A DNA stretch of 64,000 bases, taken from contig NC_044571.1 of the NCBI RefSeq assembly GCF_901933205.1, positions 7,727,420 through 7,791,419 of the forward strand. Direction: 5' to 3'. The position numbers were made by a program, and so were the translations under genes. The DNA is from Camarhynchus parvulus (lineage: Eukaryota > Chordata > Aves > Passeriformes > Thraupidae). Shown here one piece after another: positions 24,699-37,063 of the stretch; position 1 is the first letter of the stretch, and each line of letters starts with the position of its first letter. The notes beneath the pieces are model-generated. The model saw only the letters and a list, made by a program, of their open reading frames with translations. It was not told the origin of the DNA and made no database searches.

Positions 24699-25194
24699 AC
24701 CTAATGTTTCTCCACCAGAGCCATGAGCTGGAGCAGCACTGGAAGGGGAACTCTCAGCTCTCAAGGAGATGCAATGCAGTGTTTGAAAACACATTCCCAC
24801 TGTGTGCTGCTATGACAGCATGAGTGAAAACAAGCTAAGAGATATTGTTCAACTGCTGGCTTCATGATTTAATCATAGATGAGAAACTCTGCATCTCCAG
24901 CACAGTTTTTGCTGCTTTGCCAATTCTCAAGAGTCACCAGAGTGCCTTATGTTTGATGGGAGCAGCCGCTTTGTCCTTTATCAGCCTGACATGCAAAGCT
25001 GTGGTTTCCTCCCAAATTAGTCCCACACAGGTGGGTGAACAACAAAGAAGAGAAGGAGGCTCTTGGGAGAAATGAGAGAAGAGCAAAAAGGAGCAAAAGG
25101 ACTGGGAGACATCAGCCTCCACAGACAGGAGTTTTGTGGGGAAAAAACATCCAGTCAAAAAAAAATCTGAAAAGTGATTTTTTTGAAATTCAAA
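24699..25194. other. Presumed NYX intron or upstream region, nothing recognised
   Basis: No exon, RNA gene or clear repeat seen between the microsatellite and the next CR1 copy. Confidence 0.45.
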
Positions 25195-25442
25195 ATGCTT
25201 TTCCCATCTGAAAGAGAGGAAATTTAGGTTCGGTGTATGGAATAAATTCTTCACTGTGAGGGTGGTGAGGCCCTGGCACAGGGTACCCAGAGAAGCTGTG
25301 GATGCCCCATCCCTGGCAGTGCCCAAGGCCAGGCTGGATGAAGCTCTGAGAAACCCGGGCTAGTGAAGGTGTCCCTGCTCATGGCAGGGGGCCTGGAATG
25401 AGATGATCTTTTAGGTCCCTTCCTTTCTCTGATTCCATGAAT
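25195..25442 (+). mobile_element. CR1 LINE 3' end, ~250 bp
   Basis: Sense CR1 tail: AAATTCTTCACTGTGAGGGT, GAGGCCCTGGCACAGGGTAC, GATGCCCCATCCCTGGCAGT, CCAAGGCCAGGCTGGATGAA, CATGGCAGGGGGCCTGGAAT and a final CTGATTCCATGAA. It is 5'-truncated and moderately diverged. Confidence 0.85.
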
Positions 25443-28400
25443 ATAAACTCATTAGAGAGGAAGAACTGAAGGCAGTTTCCCTAATTGCTCTCCCAGACAC
25501 ACCCAATCTTCTCCACAAAATGAGCAGCCACACCAGCAATCTCCATGTAGCCACAAGCACAAAATGGTGCTATTGCTGCTGACTGCTTTTCTGCTGCAGT
25601 TTATTAGCTCCCATACAAACACAACCCTTTTCTTCTTTTTTTTTTCAGCAAAACATGAGATACCAACAGCTTTACCAACAGCCACCTCTATTCCTGTGCT
25701 GCTGGGGTTTCCTCCATGCTCCTGCTGAGTGTCCAGAGGAGGAAGCTCCCAGCAGCTGGGCTGCCTCTCCCTGTGGTGTGCAGCACAAGGATTGCCCACT
25801 ACAGCTGGATTCCCATGGGCATTTTTAATAAGACAGATTTGTGAGGTGATATGCCCAGAAGCATCAGCTTCAGCAAGCATCAAGTTTTATTTCTGCAGTC
25901 CTTAAGGCTTTAATGTACAGGACAAAAGACAGCCTGGGCTACAATTGCTCTGCCTTTCCTCCATCCTTTCTAAAGACAACATGCATGGGGCTGTGTTTAG
26001 GAGTTTGCACTGCCTGTGTAAAGGAAACTTGCAGAACCAGTTGTTGGGCAAGTCCCTGCTGAAGGGCATCAACCCAGGAGCTGCCCTGGAGCCTGGGTCT
26101 GTTCAAACCATTCTGGTTACTGCATGTAGGAAAGGTATTTAAACACACAGAGAGCATCACAAAAGGATGAGCTGTGGTCTCTTCATCGAAATTCAGGTCT
26201 CATCATGCCTGGGCACACTATTGTGACTGGAGAATTAGCAAAACAGCATCACTTCAAGGATAAATGATAGTGAAGGACTCTGGGAGGTGGAAAGGATTTT
26301 AGACAGGTTGTCATTTTGTTTGTCTGCTCTTCCCCTTTTTCCCATGCCCTTATCTAACAGCCACAGCCAAAAGAAAGTCCCCTTCAATCCTCCTGACAAT
26401 AGCGGGAGTTTAAGGACAAGAAGAGGAACAATAAGCTGGTCTCAGATTGCTCTTTCTTGGTGCAGCCTGCCCAGGGCTGCCTCTGTGCTCCCCTCTGCAC
26501 CAGTCCACCCTCTGCCTGCCAACAGGGGCATATGTTGTTTTTGTTAGGCTGTTACATAAACTGAGGGCCAGACAGATTAAGGATTTGCCTGTTCCCAAAT
26601 GTCTGACTGCAGGTGGTTGTCTGGAGAATGAGGGATGCAAGGGTTGCTGCTGGTAGGGAGCCTTGTGTGGGTTCAGGGTGACATCCAGAGGGGCATTTCT
26701 GCATGGCCTGTCCCATAGGTGAGGCTGTCCTGAGCAAGCCCCATGTTCAGCTCCAGCTGCCCCAAGCTCAGTCACACCCCTGGCCTTCAGAGCAGACCTC
26801 CACCCACCGCTGTGCCCACGGTGGGCAGTGTAGGAATGAGCCTGCTGATAACCAGATCCCCTCCTTCCCCCACTGCTTCCCCTCTAATCACTCAGTAAAG
26901 GAAATATCTGTCCCCAAGCCATATCCAGCCTGGTTTTCTTATACACAAGTGCCACATCTGGGTCTTCTGCTAGTGGCATTTCATAGCAGGCTTCTAAGAT
27001 CTCTGTTTACAAGTGCACCTTTGCAATGTGTGGGACATGGACAGCAAGAGTGTGAGGACCATCCAATGAGAAAATATCCCCCCAGCAACAGGAGCTCAGA
27101 GAAACCCATCAGCAATGCAGCATTAGTGGGCAACTTCCCCTCTTTCTCCTAGAAAGGAAGTTGGAAAAAATCCTCTACATGAACTGTACCAAAACCTTGG
27201 GAGAGCTTTTGCTCAGGGCAAAAGAGATCAGCTCTTCCCCTTTAGTGAGATCTCCTCTGATCAACACAGCCTGAAACATTCCCATCTTTCCCACCTCACT
27301 CCTTCCCCTTCCCTAAAAAAGGGCAGCAGCTGGAAGCTTTCAGCCCCTCAGTGACACACTTGAGCCCTCAAATGAGATGTGTGAAATAGAGCAGCAAGGT
27401 CAAAAACATTTGTGACATTAAAGAATAAAAAAATCTCCTCCCATGGATGATATCTTTCGCTCTTTTAAATACTACAGTAACTCCGTATTTGGAAGAAAGA
27501 GTGAGAGACCAAAGGAAAAGAAACAAAAAAGAAAGGTTGCAGATTCTTAAGAAGGGTAAAGAGAAAATGATTGCAATAATTGAATATTTAACAACCACCT
27601 TTCCAAATGATCTGTCTAATCCACTACTGGATAATGCAGAATAAAAGCATACTCACCATTTAGGATGATGGCAAACATTACCTTGATTATTCTCTAGTGG
27701 CATTTCAGGTCTGACAAGCAAACTTAAGGGATCTAAAAGCACACAGGAAGAATAGAGATGGGTTTCATCCTCTGTCGTTTCCCTGCATCATTTTTCCACA
27801 ACAAGATCTATGTTTAGAAAGGAAGATGAAGGAAAACGCTCTTCTCTCACACACTTTCAAACTGAAGAAGTCCCCAGCACCTTCCTGGTGAGTATCTGTC
27901 TTCCACCACTGACCTTCTCAGGGAATCCTGCAGCTTTGTGCCACTGCTTTTCAGGAGCTCATCTGCGTCCTTCCCACAAGCCATGCCAAAGGCAGATTCC
28001 TCTCATCTGAGGTGGGAAAGGATCACCAACAGTAAGGGGCTGGCTCTATCCCCAGGAAGTAGGTGCTGGTACAGAGGAGTGTAACCAGCTTAGCATCAAA
28101 TGGTGGAAACCAAAATTCCCAACAGAAATCCCACCAGGATGTGTTCTTACCTGGCCAGGCAGTGGCTGTGTCCTCCCTCCTGCTCATGAGGCTGCCCTTA
28201 GCCACACGAGTCAGTCCCTGAAAAGTTGGCATTTTTTTCTCACAAGCTATCATTTAATGGCAGGAAAATCCTCTGTATCAGAGGAGGATTAGCAGAGATG
28301 GAAGAATGTGTCCGTCCTCTAAAGCTCCCAGAGCGAAACAGGGATTGCAGACGAACCAAACGGATGCTTCCTCCCCTCTGCCAACCTGCTCTCCCCCCAC

Positions 28401-30117
28401 CATTAAAAAAAAATAAAATACAGTCCAGAATTGGACTGCTGCCACTCAAACAGTATTGCTGAAAGTCATTACTCTGCTCCCCATTATGTAATGGCAGAAG
28501 AGGTGGGAGAGTGCTGCCCAAATGGAATTGAATCTGGGGGCAATGACAGGCTTATGGCTTGCCTGCACTGAGCTCTCCAAACAGACACAGCCTGAGACTC
28601 TCAACCCCCATGCACATTTTCCCAGCCCCAGCAGGGCTCACACACTACTAACAGGGTGTCAGTGGGCTTTACCTCACTAGCAATTGCTCCTGATGGACAA
28701 GGAGACACCAACAGCATCAGGAAAAGGGTCAGCAAACACAGGGAGCTTGCACTGTGTATATGGCCTCGACAATAACAAATTCTGGCCTGTCTCTGAGTGT
28801 GTTTTCCTTGTGATGCAGCAGCTGGTGCATGGAAATCATAAGGACAGCTTCTGTATGTGGTGATGTTTTAGCATTCAGGATGTGAATTGGAGTTTAAAGC
28901 CTTTTCTGACAGAATGATGATGGTTTCTTTGGAGAGTGGGGGCTGAATCAGTGAGTTATCTCAGCCTCCCATGCCTTAGGTAATTGCATTCACAGTGTCA
29001 GAGGGAAAAATAGCTCCACTCTTTATTTCCAAGTGAATTATTCTGCGTTATTTTTTTTTTCCCCAGGAAATGGAATACCTGATGAATTTATGCTTGATAC
29101 AGCAAGAAATATTCAGCCTGCTGCTGCACAGCTCTTCCTGCAAATTAAAGCACCCAGCTACATCAGGTTTGTTTTGGTTTGGCTTTCCCTCAGTCTTAAG
29201 GCATCTGGCTGGCACCTCAGGAAATTTGTCTGTCCCAACAGTCTGTAAGCAGGCTGTGCTGGGGTGAGGCTGGAGGGCAGGGGGTGACCCACAGAGCACA
29301 GATTTTAGCTGAATTTTAGATTTTAAGCCTTTCCCCACCACCTGCTGTAATAAACCCTCCAGCTTTGCACTTCAGTGCTTTGCAGGGCGCTGTTCTGCAG
29401 AGGAGGAAAGAGATTTGCAAAGCCACAGACGGGCACATTGCAGCCTCCAGCACAGAGCTGAGGCTGCTGGAGACCTTGTGGTGACAGAACCAGCACCAGC
29501 TGGGTCCTCACCAGTGCTGGGGCAGCTGATGTTTGCTCTGGAAGCTCTGGTTCCCATGGGAATACCAGGAAGCCACAACCTCCCTGACCACAGAAAGGAG
29601 ATCACTGACCTTTCAGCCATGAAGAAACTGAGAGGGGAGGAGAAGGAGGTGCTATTCCCACTTCTTTCTTCCTCAGTATCTGCAAGAGCCTTATCAGGGG
29701 TACCAGGAATGCCTCTCCCCAGGTGCGCACACGCTGTTGGCAAGGGGGAAGGCAGAGGGCGGGGAGGGTGTGTGGGATTTGGGGACAAACTGGTGTCTGA
29801 GCAGCTGGCAGCTCCCCAGGGATTAGACCTGCAGCTGGGTTTGCAGAGCAGCACTAAACCTGCTCACAGGGAGCGAGGAGGGGCTGCTCTGCAGCACAAA
29901 ATCTCACATTTCTGTGAGCTTCTGGGGCTCCCCTGTGCCTCGCTGCTCTTTTTCCATGGGCACAATATAAGGGCTGGAGGGATGGGACATGAAGGACCAC
30001 TGAGCCCTGGGAAGTGTTTCTGTGATCAGCAGAACCATCTCCCTCAGAGGAGCAGCTTGCAGGACCAACACAATTCCCAATGAAGGGCACTGGGACCCTC
30101 TGCTGTGCACAGCAGGT
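25443..30117. other. NYX upstream/intergenic, nothing recognised
   Basis: A 4.7-kb stretch with no supported gene. The longest frame (29415-30083, 222 codons) is GC-biased and overlaps equally long frames on the other strand. It has no domain I know and no splice context. Confidence 0.5.
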
Positions 30118-30145
30118 GGGTGGGGGCTGGTGGGCTGGGGATGGG
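30118..30145 (+). other. G-quadruplex-capable G-tract cluster
   Basis: Five runs of three or more G occur in 28 nt (30118, 30122, 30132, 30137, 30143) with loops of 1-5 nt. It lies about 50 bp before the solo LTR at 30196. Confidence 0.6.
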
Positions 30146-30195
30146 TGGTTTTGATGAACTGGGAGCACCTCAGCAGCCCCTTTTGGGGGCGGGGG

Positions 30196-30803
30196 TGTGA
30201 AAAACGCCAATCACTTGTTTTCAAAATTTTAAAAATTTAATAGTAATAAAATGGTTATAAAAATAGTAATACAATTAGAGTAATAATAATTTGGACAAAT
30301 TGAATTAGGACAATATGAGACAATAGAGACAAAGAATTACGGACAGTCCAGGTACCTTTTTCTGGGCAGCATGAGCCTGAAAAAGGACACACAATAACAG
30401 AGGATTAACCCTTTACAGCAATAACCTGTTGCATATTCATACACCTCATACATGATGCATAAATTCCATTCAAATACAGGATTCTGTCTGGTCATCATCA
30501 ACTTCCTCTGAATCCTGACAGTGCCTTTGAGGTGGGAAGAAGTTCCTTTCTTCTGATAAGAGGCAATAAATTCTTTTTCTCTGAAAGATTTCGGTGTCCT
30601 GTGGCTGCTGTCTCGCTGCAAGTCCTTTCTTTAAAAAAGTATCCTACATAGCATAGTTTCTATTTTAACATTTTGTTATAACCTAAAACTATATTTAACA
30701 CACTACTTAAGAGAATTAGCACAGCATTACTTTCTAACACAACACATATAATATTCATTTTAATATTTGCGAAAAGCCAATCCTAAAACACGCATTTTTC
30801 ACA
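30196..30803 (+). mobile_element. Solo LTR (TGTGAAAAA...TTTTTCACA family), copy 1
   Basis: A 608-bp element with ends TGTGAAAAACGCC and GCATTTTTCACA, flanked by a 5-bp target duplication GGGGG (30191-30195 and 30804-30808). An AATAAA lies at 30565-30570. There is no internal retroviral sequence, so it is a solo LTR left by recombination. A second copy lies in the opposite orientation at 39227-40137. Absolute orientation is chosen from the AATAAA; only the relative orientation is firm. The target duplication is low-complexity, but the two element ends agree with the second copy. Confidence 0.85.
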
Positions 30804-33800
30804 GGGGGCAGGGGCAGTAGGTGTCTGCTGAGGAATCAGCAGCCACAGTGCTGAGGAGGTGATGCTGCCAAAGCAGCGCAGGAAGGCAGGCAGGGAACAC
30901 CTCTGAGAGAGCTGCTGCAGCAGGCAGCCTCAGCAGAGACCTGCCCAGACAGCATCTGCTCCTGCAGGAGCTTCTGCCACCAGCACCCACCCCACACACA
31001 CCCAGTGCAGTGACTGCAGCCAGCTGGGATTGGGAGGCAAATGAGGTCCCCATTTCTAGGAAAGTCAGGGAGCATTGCCCTGTGAGTGGCTTCAGCAGAG
31101 CACTGCAGGTGCACCAAGCAGGGCACGACTTCATGAACTTCTGGTGACTCCTGACTCATTTCCTGATAACCCTTGGCCCCGAAAGGGCACGACAATGTGA
31201 GAAAGAGGCCTGAAAAGGAGAAGTTTCTTGTCATCTTAGGTAGGAAAACTGAAATACCAGTGTACCTAAAGGAGACCAGCATGTGCTGTCTAAAGAAACA
31301 AACTCGGGCTCTAGACCACATCTCAGCATTATCTAGAGCATCACTCATGGCTGCCTAATGCCGAGGGTTGAGCACACTAGAGATGCTCATGTTTGGAAGC
31401 TGCTGTGGCTGCCTGGCTGGCAGTAGTCAGAAGTTACAGACTGTGCTACTGCAGCTCTGTGCTGGTAAATTTTTTTGCCACCAAGAGTTTCTTCTCATGA
31501 TCTATCCTGCTCTTTTTAATCTCTGGAAACTCTGAGAAGCCAGTGGTCAACAGAGCAGGGGAGCAGGACCAGAAAACTGCAGAGATATGCCGCCACTGAA
31601 AAAAAAAATCAATAGATGTTTATATCTGATCTTCCACCAAAAGAATTTGGAGAATTTAGTCCTGATTGAAGGAACCTGCTCTGCTCCAGAGGTGTGTGCT
31701 GTGGGGTTATAAACCTTGGCACAGCTTCACCAGCTGGCAGTGAGGACAAGTCTGCCTTGCAGGGCAATCCTGAGTAGACTCAGTGCAAAGATTGCTTCTA
31801 AAAGCCCATTTCTTCATGGCCAGGGGCATTCCATGTGATGGTGACTTAAGGATCTGTAGGTAGCTCCTATCTCTAATATACATTGATATGATTTTAAATT
31901 ATCACTGGGGACTGCTTCTTGCATATTAAAATATTCCAAGTTATTTTCCAAGTTTGTCCAAGAACAGCTTGGTGGGACTTGTTTTACCTAAGAGGAGGTG
32001 ACAGGTCTCATTTCACTCACTTTGGCCACTTACCTGTGGGCACCACCACGGCCCTCAGCAGCGCTCACTTTCTCTGACAGGATGCACAAGGTGCAGCTTT
32101 GCTGACACCAGTGCTGGATGAGCTGGAACCCAAGCACTGCACATCCCAACACATCCAGCCAAGTGCTGGGCAGTGAAGGAGCAGAGCTGCTGCCTGACTC
32201 TGGTGGCTGAACATCTTCACTCCCCTGGTTTTTATCCCTACCAGCTGCTTGCATTCATGGCACCAGGGCTGGGGGTGAGGTCCTCGTGCCACAGAGCGCC
32301 CGAGCCCCTCCGCCTTCTGCAGGCTTTGGTTTCCTGAGCTCCTGTAAGAGCAGGCACAGCTCAGTGCACACTTCCCCTCATCTCCCAGCCACAGCTGTGT
32401 CACATCTGAGCCTTTCCTGTGCTCGTAATCACCAGGGTGACCTTTGAAGGAGCTGCCTCAGCATTTCTTGGCAGAGCTCCTGCTGTCAGCACTGCCTGCG
32501 GGACCCGGTTGCACACAGGATGGTCACAGAGCCCTGGCTGGGGTGAGTTGGGGCAGGGAGGATGTGTCCTGTGGTGGGATCACAGAGCTGTGAGCAGACA
32601 GGAGGGACCAGCGTGGCTGTGCTGGGGTTTGCAGCTGCAGCCCAGCCTGCACTGCCCCCAGAAATAGCACTCGGTACACGCGGGATGTGGCTGCTCACAG
32701 GAGATGCAGAAACAGCTGAGGAGCCAACCAGGACTTCGAGAGCAAGGAGTTGAAGAGTTTGCTCAGAAGAGAGGGCAGACTTCCATCTGCAGGCTGGGGT
32801 TTCATTTTTGTGTAGACTGAGGCCACCAAACTGCCCAGGCATTGAGCTCCAGAGCTCCCTCACAGCAGGCTCAGCCCCCTCAGGGAGCTGTGCCATGTCC
32901 TTGCCAGCCTGCCTTCTCCTGCTCCCACCCCTGCAGAACACCAACACCACTTCAAGACATCCCTTGGACAGAAGAGCTGCTGTGGTTCCCCCCACGAGTT
33001 CCCTGTGGCTCCTCAGCAAGGAGGGCCTCAAGCTCTCAGCACCATCTCACCTGAGCCGTGTCCCCACCACACACACACAGACACATCATCTCTGCCATCA
33101 CAGAGTGGCCTGAGTGGGGACAGGTTCCTGATGGACACCTGACTGTGGACTGAGAGCACCTCTCAATGCCCAAACCCAGCCCAAGGGCACAGCAGCTGGC
33201 AGCTGCCTGCAGGAGCAATCCTGCTGGAGAATTCTTCACCACCTGGTCTGTGGATGACACAAGGCAGCCAGCAGCAGCACTTGGCAAGAAGTAGCCACCA
33301 AAAAGCCACTTACTCACGTGGAAAGTGATGAATTAAAGCCAATAAAGGAGCAGGAAGAAGAGAGGGTCAAGCTGGGCACCAGGTCTCAGCCCCAGCCCAG
33401 GTGGTGCCTGGTGGCCAAGCCATGCTGCAGGAGCAGCTGCAGCAGGAGCATTTCTGAAAGGGAACAGCACACTCTAGGGTAGGCAGCCTGAAGCAGATGC
33501 AGTGCACAGCAAAACACAGCCAGTGCACTCATCTGCCAGCAGCTCTGTAAGACACCACACAGACCCCACACAGAGAGGACAAGGAGCCCTGGGCATGGCC
33601 TCCACCAAGGTGAAATCCTCCCAGTGCTTGCTAAGAGCAGGACAGAGATCCTCTCCAAGTCTGTCCAGGCCACTGGATTTTACATCAGCTCATGCAATCT
33701 TTCCCAGTCCATCCTGCAGATGTGGTTTCATGATTGTCCCATGCCAATCAAACAGAAACATTTCCAGCAAGAGAGGAGCAGTGAGGCCTGCTCTGCAGTG

Positions 33801-34499
33801 AGGGGCTGGGTGTTTGCCAGGGAAGCAGGTACATGTGTATGGATGCAGTGCTGAAAAATAACATTATTTGGGCTGCTGGGTAATTCCCTCAATACCCAGA
33901 GCAGTCCGGGGAAGGAGAGAGGAGATGGGTTCACATCTGTATTAATCAAAACTGAAGAGGGACTTGGATCCATGTTTCCCACATCCACTCTGTGACTCTT
34001 GGCCTTGACTAAAACTGGCCAGCTGTGCTCAGGGTTCTCTGTTCAGGGAAAAAACACTGCTATTGAAGCCTGAACAGGGCTGCATCCTCTTGCTCTGCAG
34101 GGTGAGGGGAGCTGTGCCCTCCCTCCTGCCTTCGAGCAGCCCTCCTGTGCAGCAGGGCATCGCTGGAATCCAGGGAGCATCCAAGGAGCAGCTGCTGCTC
34201 CCATGTCCCACAGCAGATGGGGATTTCCAAGACTGGCACAGCCCCTGGACCATCAGCCTGCCCTCCCTGCTGAAGGTGCCACCTGAGGGTGCCACTGATG
34301 TGGGCATGCACAGCCAGGGAGCCCTGGGGGAGTGTGGGCTCCTGGTGCATTTTCCAGCAGCTGGGGAGATGCTCTGCTCTGCTCCAGCCCATCTGTGGGG
34401 ACATTTCTATCCTGTGGAATTGTGGCAGGATGATTTCCCCCCCACACCCCCTCATGCTTTGGCCTGGAATGTGGTCAAGAACTCAGTGGACAATGTCCT
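30804..34499. other. Intergenic, GC-moderate, nothing recognised
   Basis: Rich in TG/CA and CAG-like words, with many overlapping short frames on both strands, as expected for GC-moderate non-coding avian DNA. No gene or RNA supported. Confidence 0.5.
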
Positions 34500-35145
34500 A
34501 TTTGCAAATCTATCAGGGTGGATTGAGAGGGGTCCTGTGTGTTGTTTTGGTGTTGAATTATGCTGAAACTCAATCTGGCACACCAAGCCCAAATCAACAT
34601 GCTGACAGTAAGGCAAAGCTTTGGCAGATAAGCTGCTAAACTGACCTGCAGGCAAATGACTGACAGTCAGCCCCTTTAAACTCTAAAAATCCAGTCCACT
34701 TTCTATACAGTAGGTTCTTCTGACTTTTTGGACTGCATTTGGACGCAGTCCCTTGAATGGGGATGGCCCTCAAGGCTGCTCCTCAATGTTAAGAAAGACC
34801 TGTCCGCTCTGAGTGTTGGTATGGTGAATTACATCAATGTTTCTTTTTGCTACCTTTAATACAACTGCTTTAATGTAGTGCACTGTGTTATACTATATAA
34901 CTATATATAGTATACTATATAAACTATACTATATAACTATATATAGTATACTATATAAACTATAGTAGTTTCAGCTTTTATTCTGTGTAGTTAGTAATTC
35001 TGATTAAGATCTTTTGTCTAATCATTTGTCATAATAAATAATTTGTTTTATAATATAAACATATCTGATTTGCCATCTTTAAATCCTGCAGGTCAAAGTT
35101 ACTTGAACTGTTGGCAGTCCGAGGCTAAGATTGGATCCAGCCACC
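34500..35145 (+). mobile_element. Probable solo LTR or LTR-derived sequence
   Basis: Sequence from about 34.5 kb to GGCAGTCCGAGG near 35.12 kb resembles a passerine LTR family I recognise: the blocks CCCTCAAGGCTGCTCCTCAA, CATCAATGTTTCTTTTTGCT and AACATATCTGATTTGCCATC. An AATAAA is at 35033-35038. No target duplication was found, so the ends are approximate. A 36-bp AT-rich tandem duplication sits inside it. Confidence 0.5.
34891..34962. repeat. 36-bp AT-rich tandem duplication
   Basis: The unit beginning TACTATATAACTATATATAG is present twice (34891 and 34927). It contains the 12-bp palindrome ACTATATATAGT, so it can extrude small cruciforms. It is probably part of the enclosing LTR. Confidence 0.85.
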
Positions 35146-36669
35146 TTCAGGCTCCTCTCTGAGAAGTTTAAAAAGCAAGGGGGTCCTCTCTGCACCTCAT
35201 GACTCAATGGCAGGGTTTCTGCAGTAAATTTTGTCTGGAGCTCCCACTGCCAGCCAGGACAGTGAGAGGGAGCTGCTCATGTCCTGCTGAAGTCCTCATG
35301 CCATCCTTCCCACAGGCTGCTCTCCAAGGCAGGGGCTCCTGCAGCTCCTTGTGATCTCATGGGGAGCCTGCACAGTGCACACAGGAAGGCAAGGACATGG
35401 CAGTGAGTTCTGCTTAATTCCCCCTTAGTGCTCATGGGTCCATTCATCCTGATAAACTCCTCCACAGCCACACACAGGCAATGCACAATGAATTGAACAC
35501 AGCTCTGCAAACACCTTTTGAAACAGCCTTTCTGCAGTAAAGGCACAACAGGCCATACATTATCCAAGCCAGCAGCCCTCCCAGGACTCACCAGACACTT
35601 TATTTACCTCCTGGTAATTCATCTCTCCCACCTCCAGGACAGGATCTGTGCCACCTTCTCACCCCTGTATGGAGTCAATATTTGGGTGAGGTTCATCACT
35701 TTACCTGTCTATGCTTAACTCAGGCATTTATGTCAGGATCCTGCTCTGCAGCCAGGTCAAATACTTGGGAGAATGAACCACAAGCCCTGGGACTCTTGGA
35801 GGAGGGGACCTGGGGGCTACAGCTGGGCTGCAATGTGATTTTACTCCACCTGTCATGGCACTTTCCCCTGCCTGCCTGACACTTCTGAATGCAAAGTAAC
35901 AAGGAGCATTGCAACATGCCAAGCAAACACAATTACCTGGTACAGATCTAAAATAGAATTCTGCTGTCTGTCAAAGATGCTGGCAGGCAGGAAAGGAGGA
36001 AAGCATCAGATCAGGAATAAACTTCAATACCACAATAACCAGCACATTAAACAGAAGGTTAGAGCAGTGTACACTCACAGATGATGTGGAAGACTTGTTT
36101 AATGAACTTATCATGCCTTACTGAATATGCAGTGGCTGTGCATTCTCTGAATATATCAAGCCCAGATGTGAAACACCCATTGCTCCAGGACACACCAGAG
36201 GGGGGTGGAGCAGTCACTGGGGTCAGGAGCTGCCCTGGGCTCAGGAGCTGTGGCCATTGGGAGCCGTCTGCCACCTCCACAAAGCCCAAGTGCAAGGGGT
36301 TTAGGTCCTGCAGCTCAGCAATGCAGCTGCTCAAACATCCTGCACCTGACATACGCAGAGTTTTTGCACGGGTCTGAGATGATCAAAGCTAGCAGAGCTT
36401 GGGGTGGGAGGGGAACAGCCACTGCAGGAGATAAGCTCACATTTACACCCACATATTCTGCTTCCCACTCGTTCCTTGCCTGTGCTTTTATGGGCTGCTG
36501 ACACCTCCTCCTCCATACCAACCCTGGGTGTTGCCAAAAAAAGCCCCCACAGCCATGACACGGCAAAGACAGCAGATCCCCCACACTGGGGTGTATCTAG
36601 GGATCACAGAAGTACAGCACTTCTGCTCATGCTAAAGACTCTGCTTCCTGCCAGCTGCAGAAGTCCTGG
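35146..36669. other. Intergenic, nothing recognised
   Basis: No gene, RNA or clear repeat supported between two LTR insertions. Confidence 0.5.
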
Positions 36670-36674
36670 TTACC

Positions 36675-37058
36675 TCGTGGTGGTGTTTGCAGGGGTCCCA
36701 GGATGAGGGAGGAGACAAGAATGTTGACTCCATGTTTCAGAAGGCTTGATTTATTATTTTATGATATATATTATATTAAAACTATACTAAAAGAATAGAA
36801 GAAAGGATTTCATCAGAAGGCTAGCTAAGAATAGAAAAAGAATGATAACAAAGGCTTGTGACTGACTGAGACAGTCCAGACAGCTGGCCTGTGATTGGCC
36901 ATTAATTAGAAACAACCACACGAGACCAATCCTAGATCTACTTGTTGCATTCCACAGCAGCAGATAATCATTGTTTACATTTTGTTTCTGAGGCCTCTCA
37001 GCTTCTCAGGAGAAAAAAATCCTAAGGAAAGGATTTTTCATAAAACATGTCTGTGACA
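36675..37058 (-). mobile_element. Solo LTR, ~384 bp, with 5-bp target duplication
   Basis: On the minus strand it begins TGTCACAGACATGTTTTATG and reads through a familiar passerine LTR, including TGATTATCTGCTGCTGTGGA, a TATA-rich stretch (about 36760-36775) and an AATAAA near 36752. The 5-bp duplication TTACC flanks it (36670-36674 and 37059-37063). The minus-strand 3' terminus reads ...CCACGA where CA is expected, so it has mutated. No internal viral sequence remains. Confidence 0.88.
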
Positions 37059-37063
37059 TTACC

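Noticed and set aside
24231..24823. Long frames encoding poly S/F/L or K/E/R/G peptides
   Set aside because: They are translations of the pyrimidine microsatellite.
29415..30083. 222-codon plus-strand frame
   Set aside because: No domain, start context or splice support; equally long frames overlap on the other strand.
30196..30803. Element as a DNA transposon because of its ~12-bp inverted ends
   Set aside because: TG...CA ends, a 5-bp duplication and size fit a solo LTR better, although the inverted ends are longer than usual.
34063..34566. 167-codon plus-strand frame
   Set aside because: Runs into a probable LTR and has no recognisable family.
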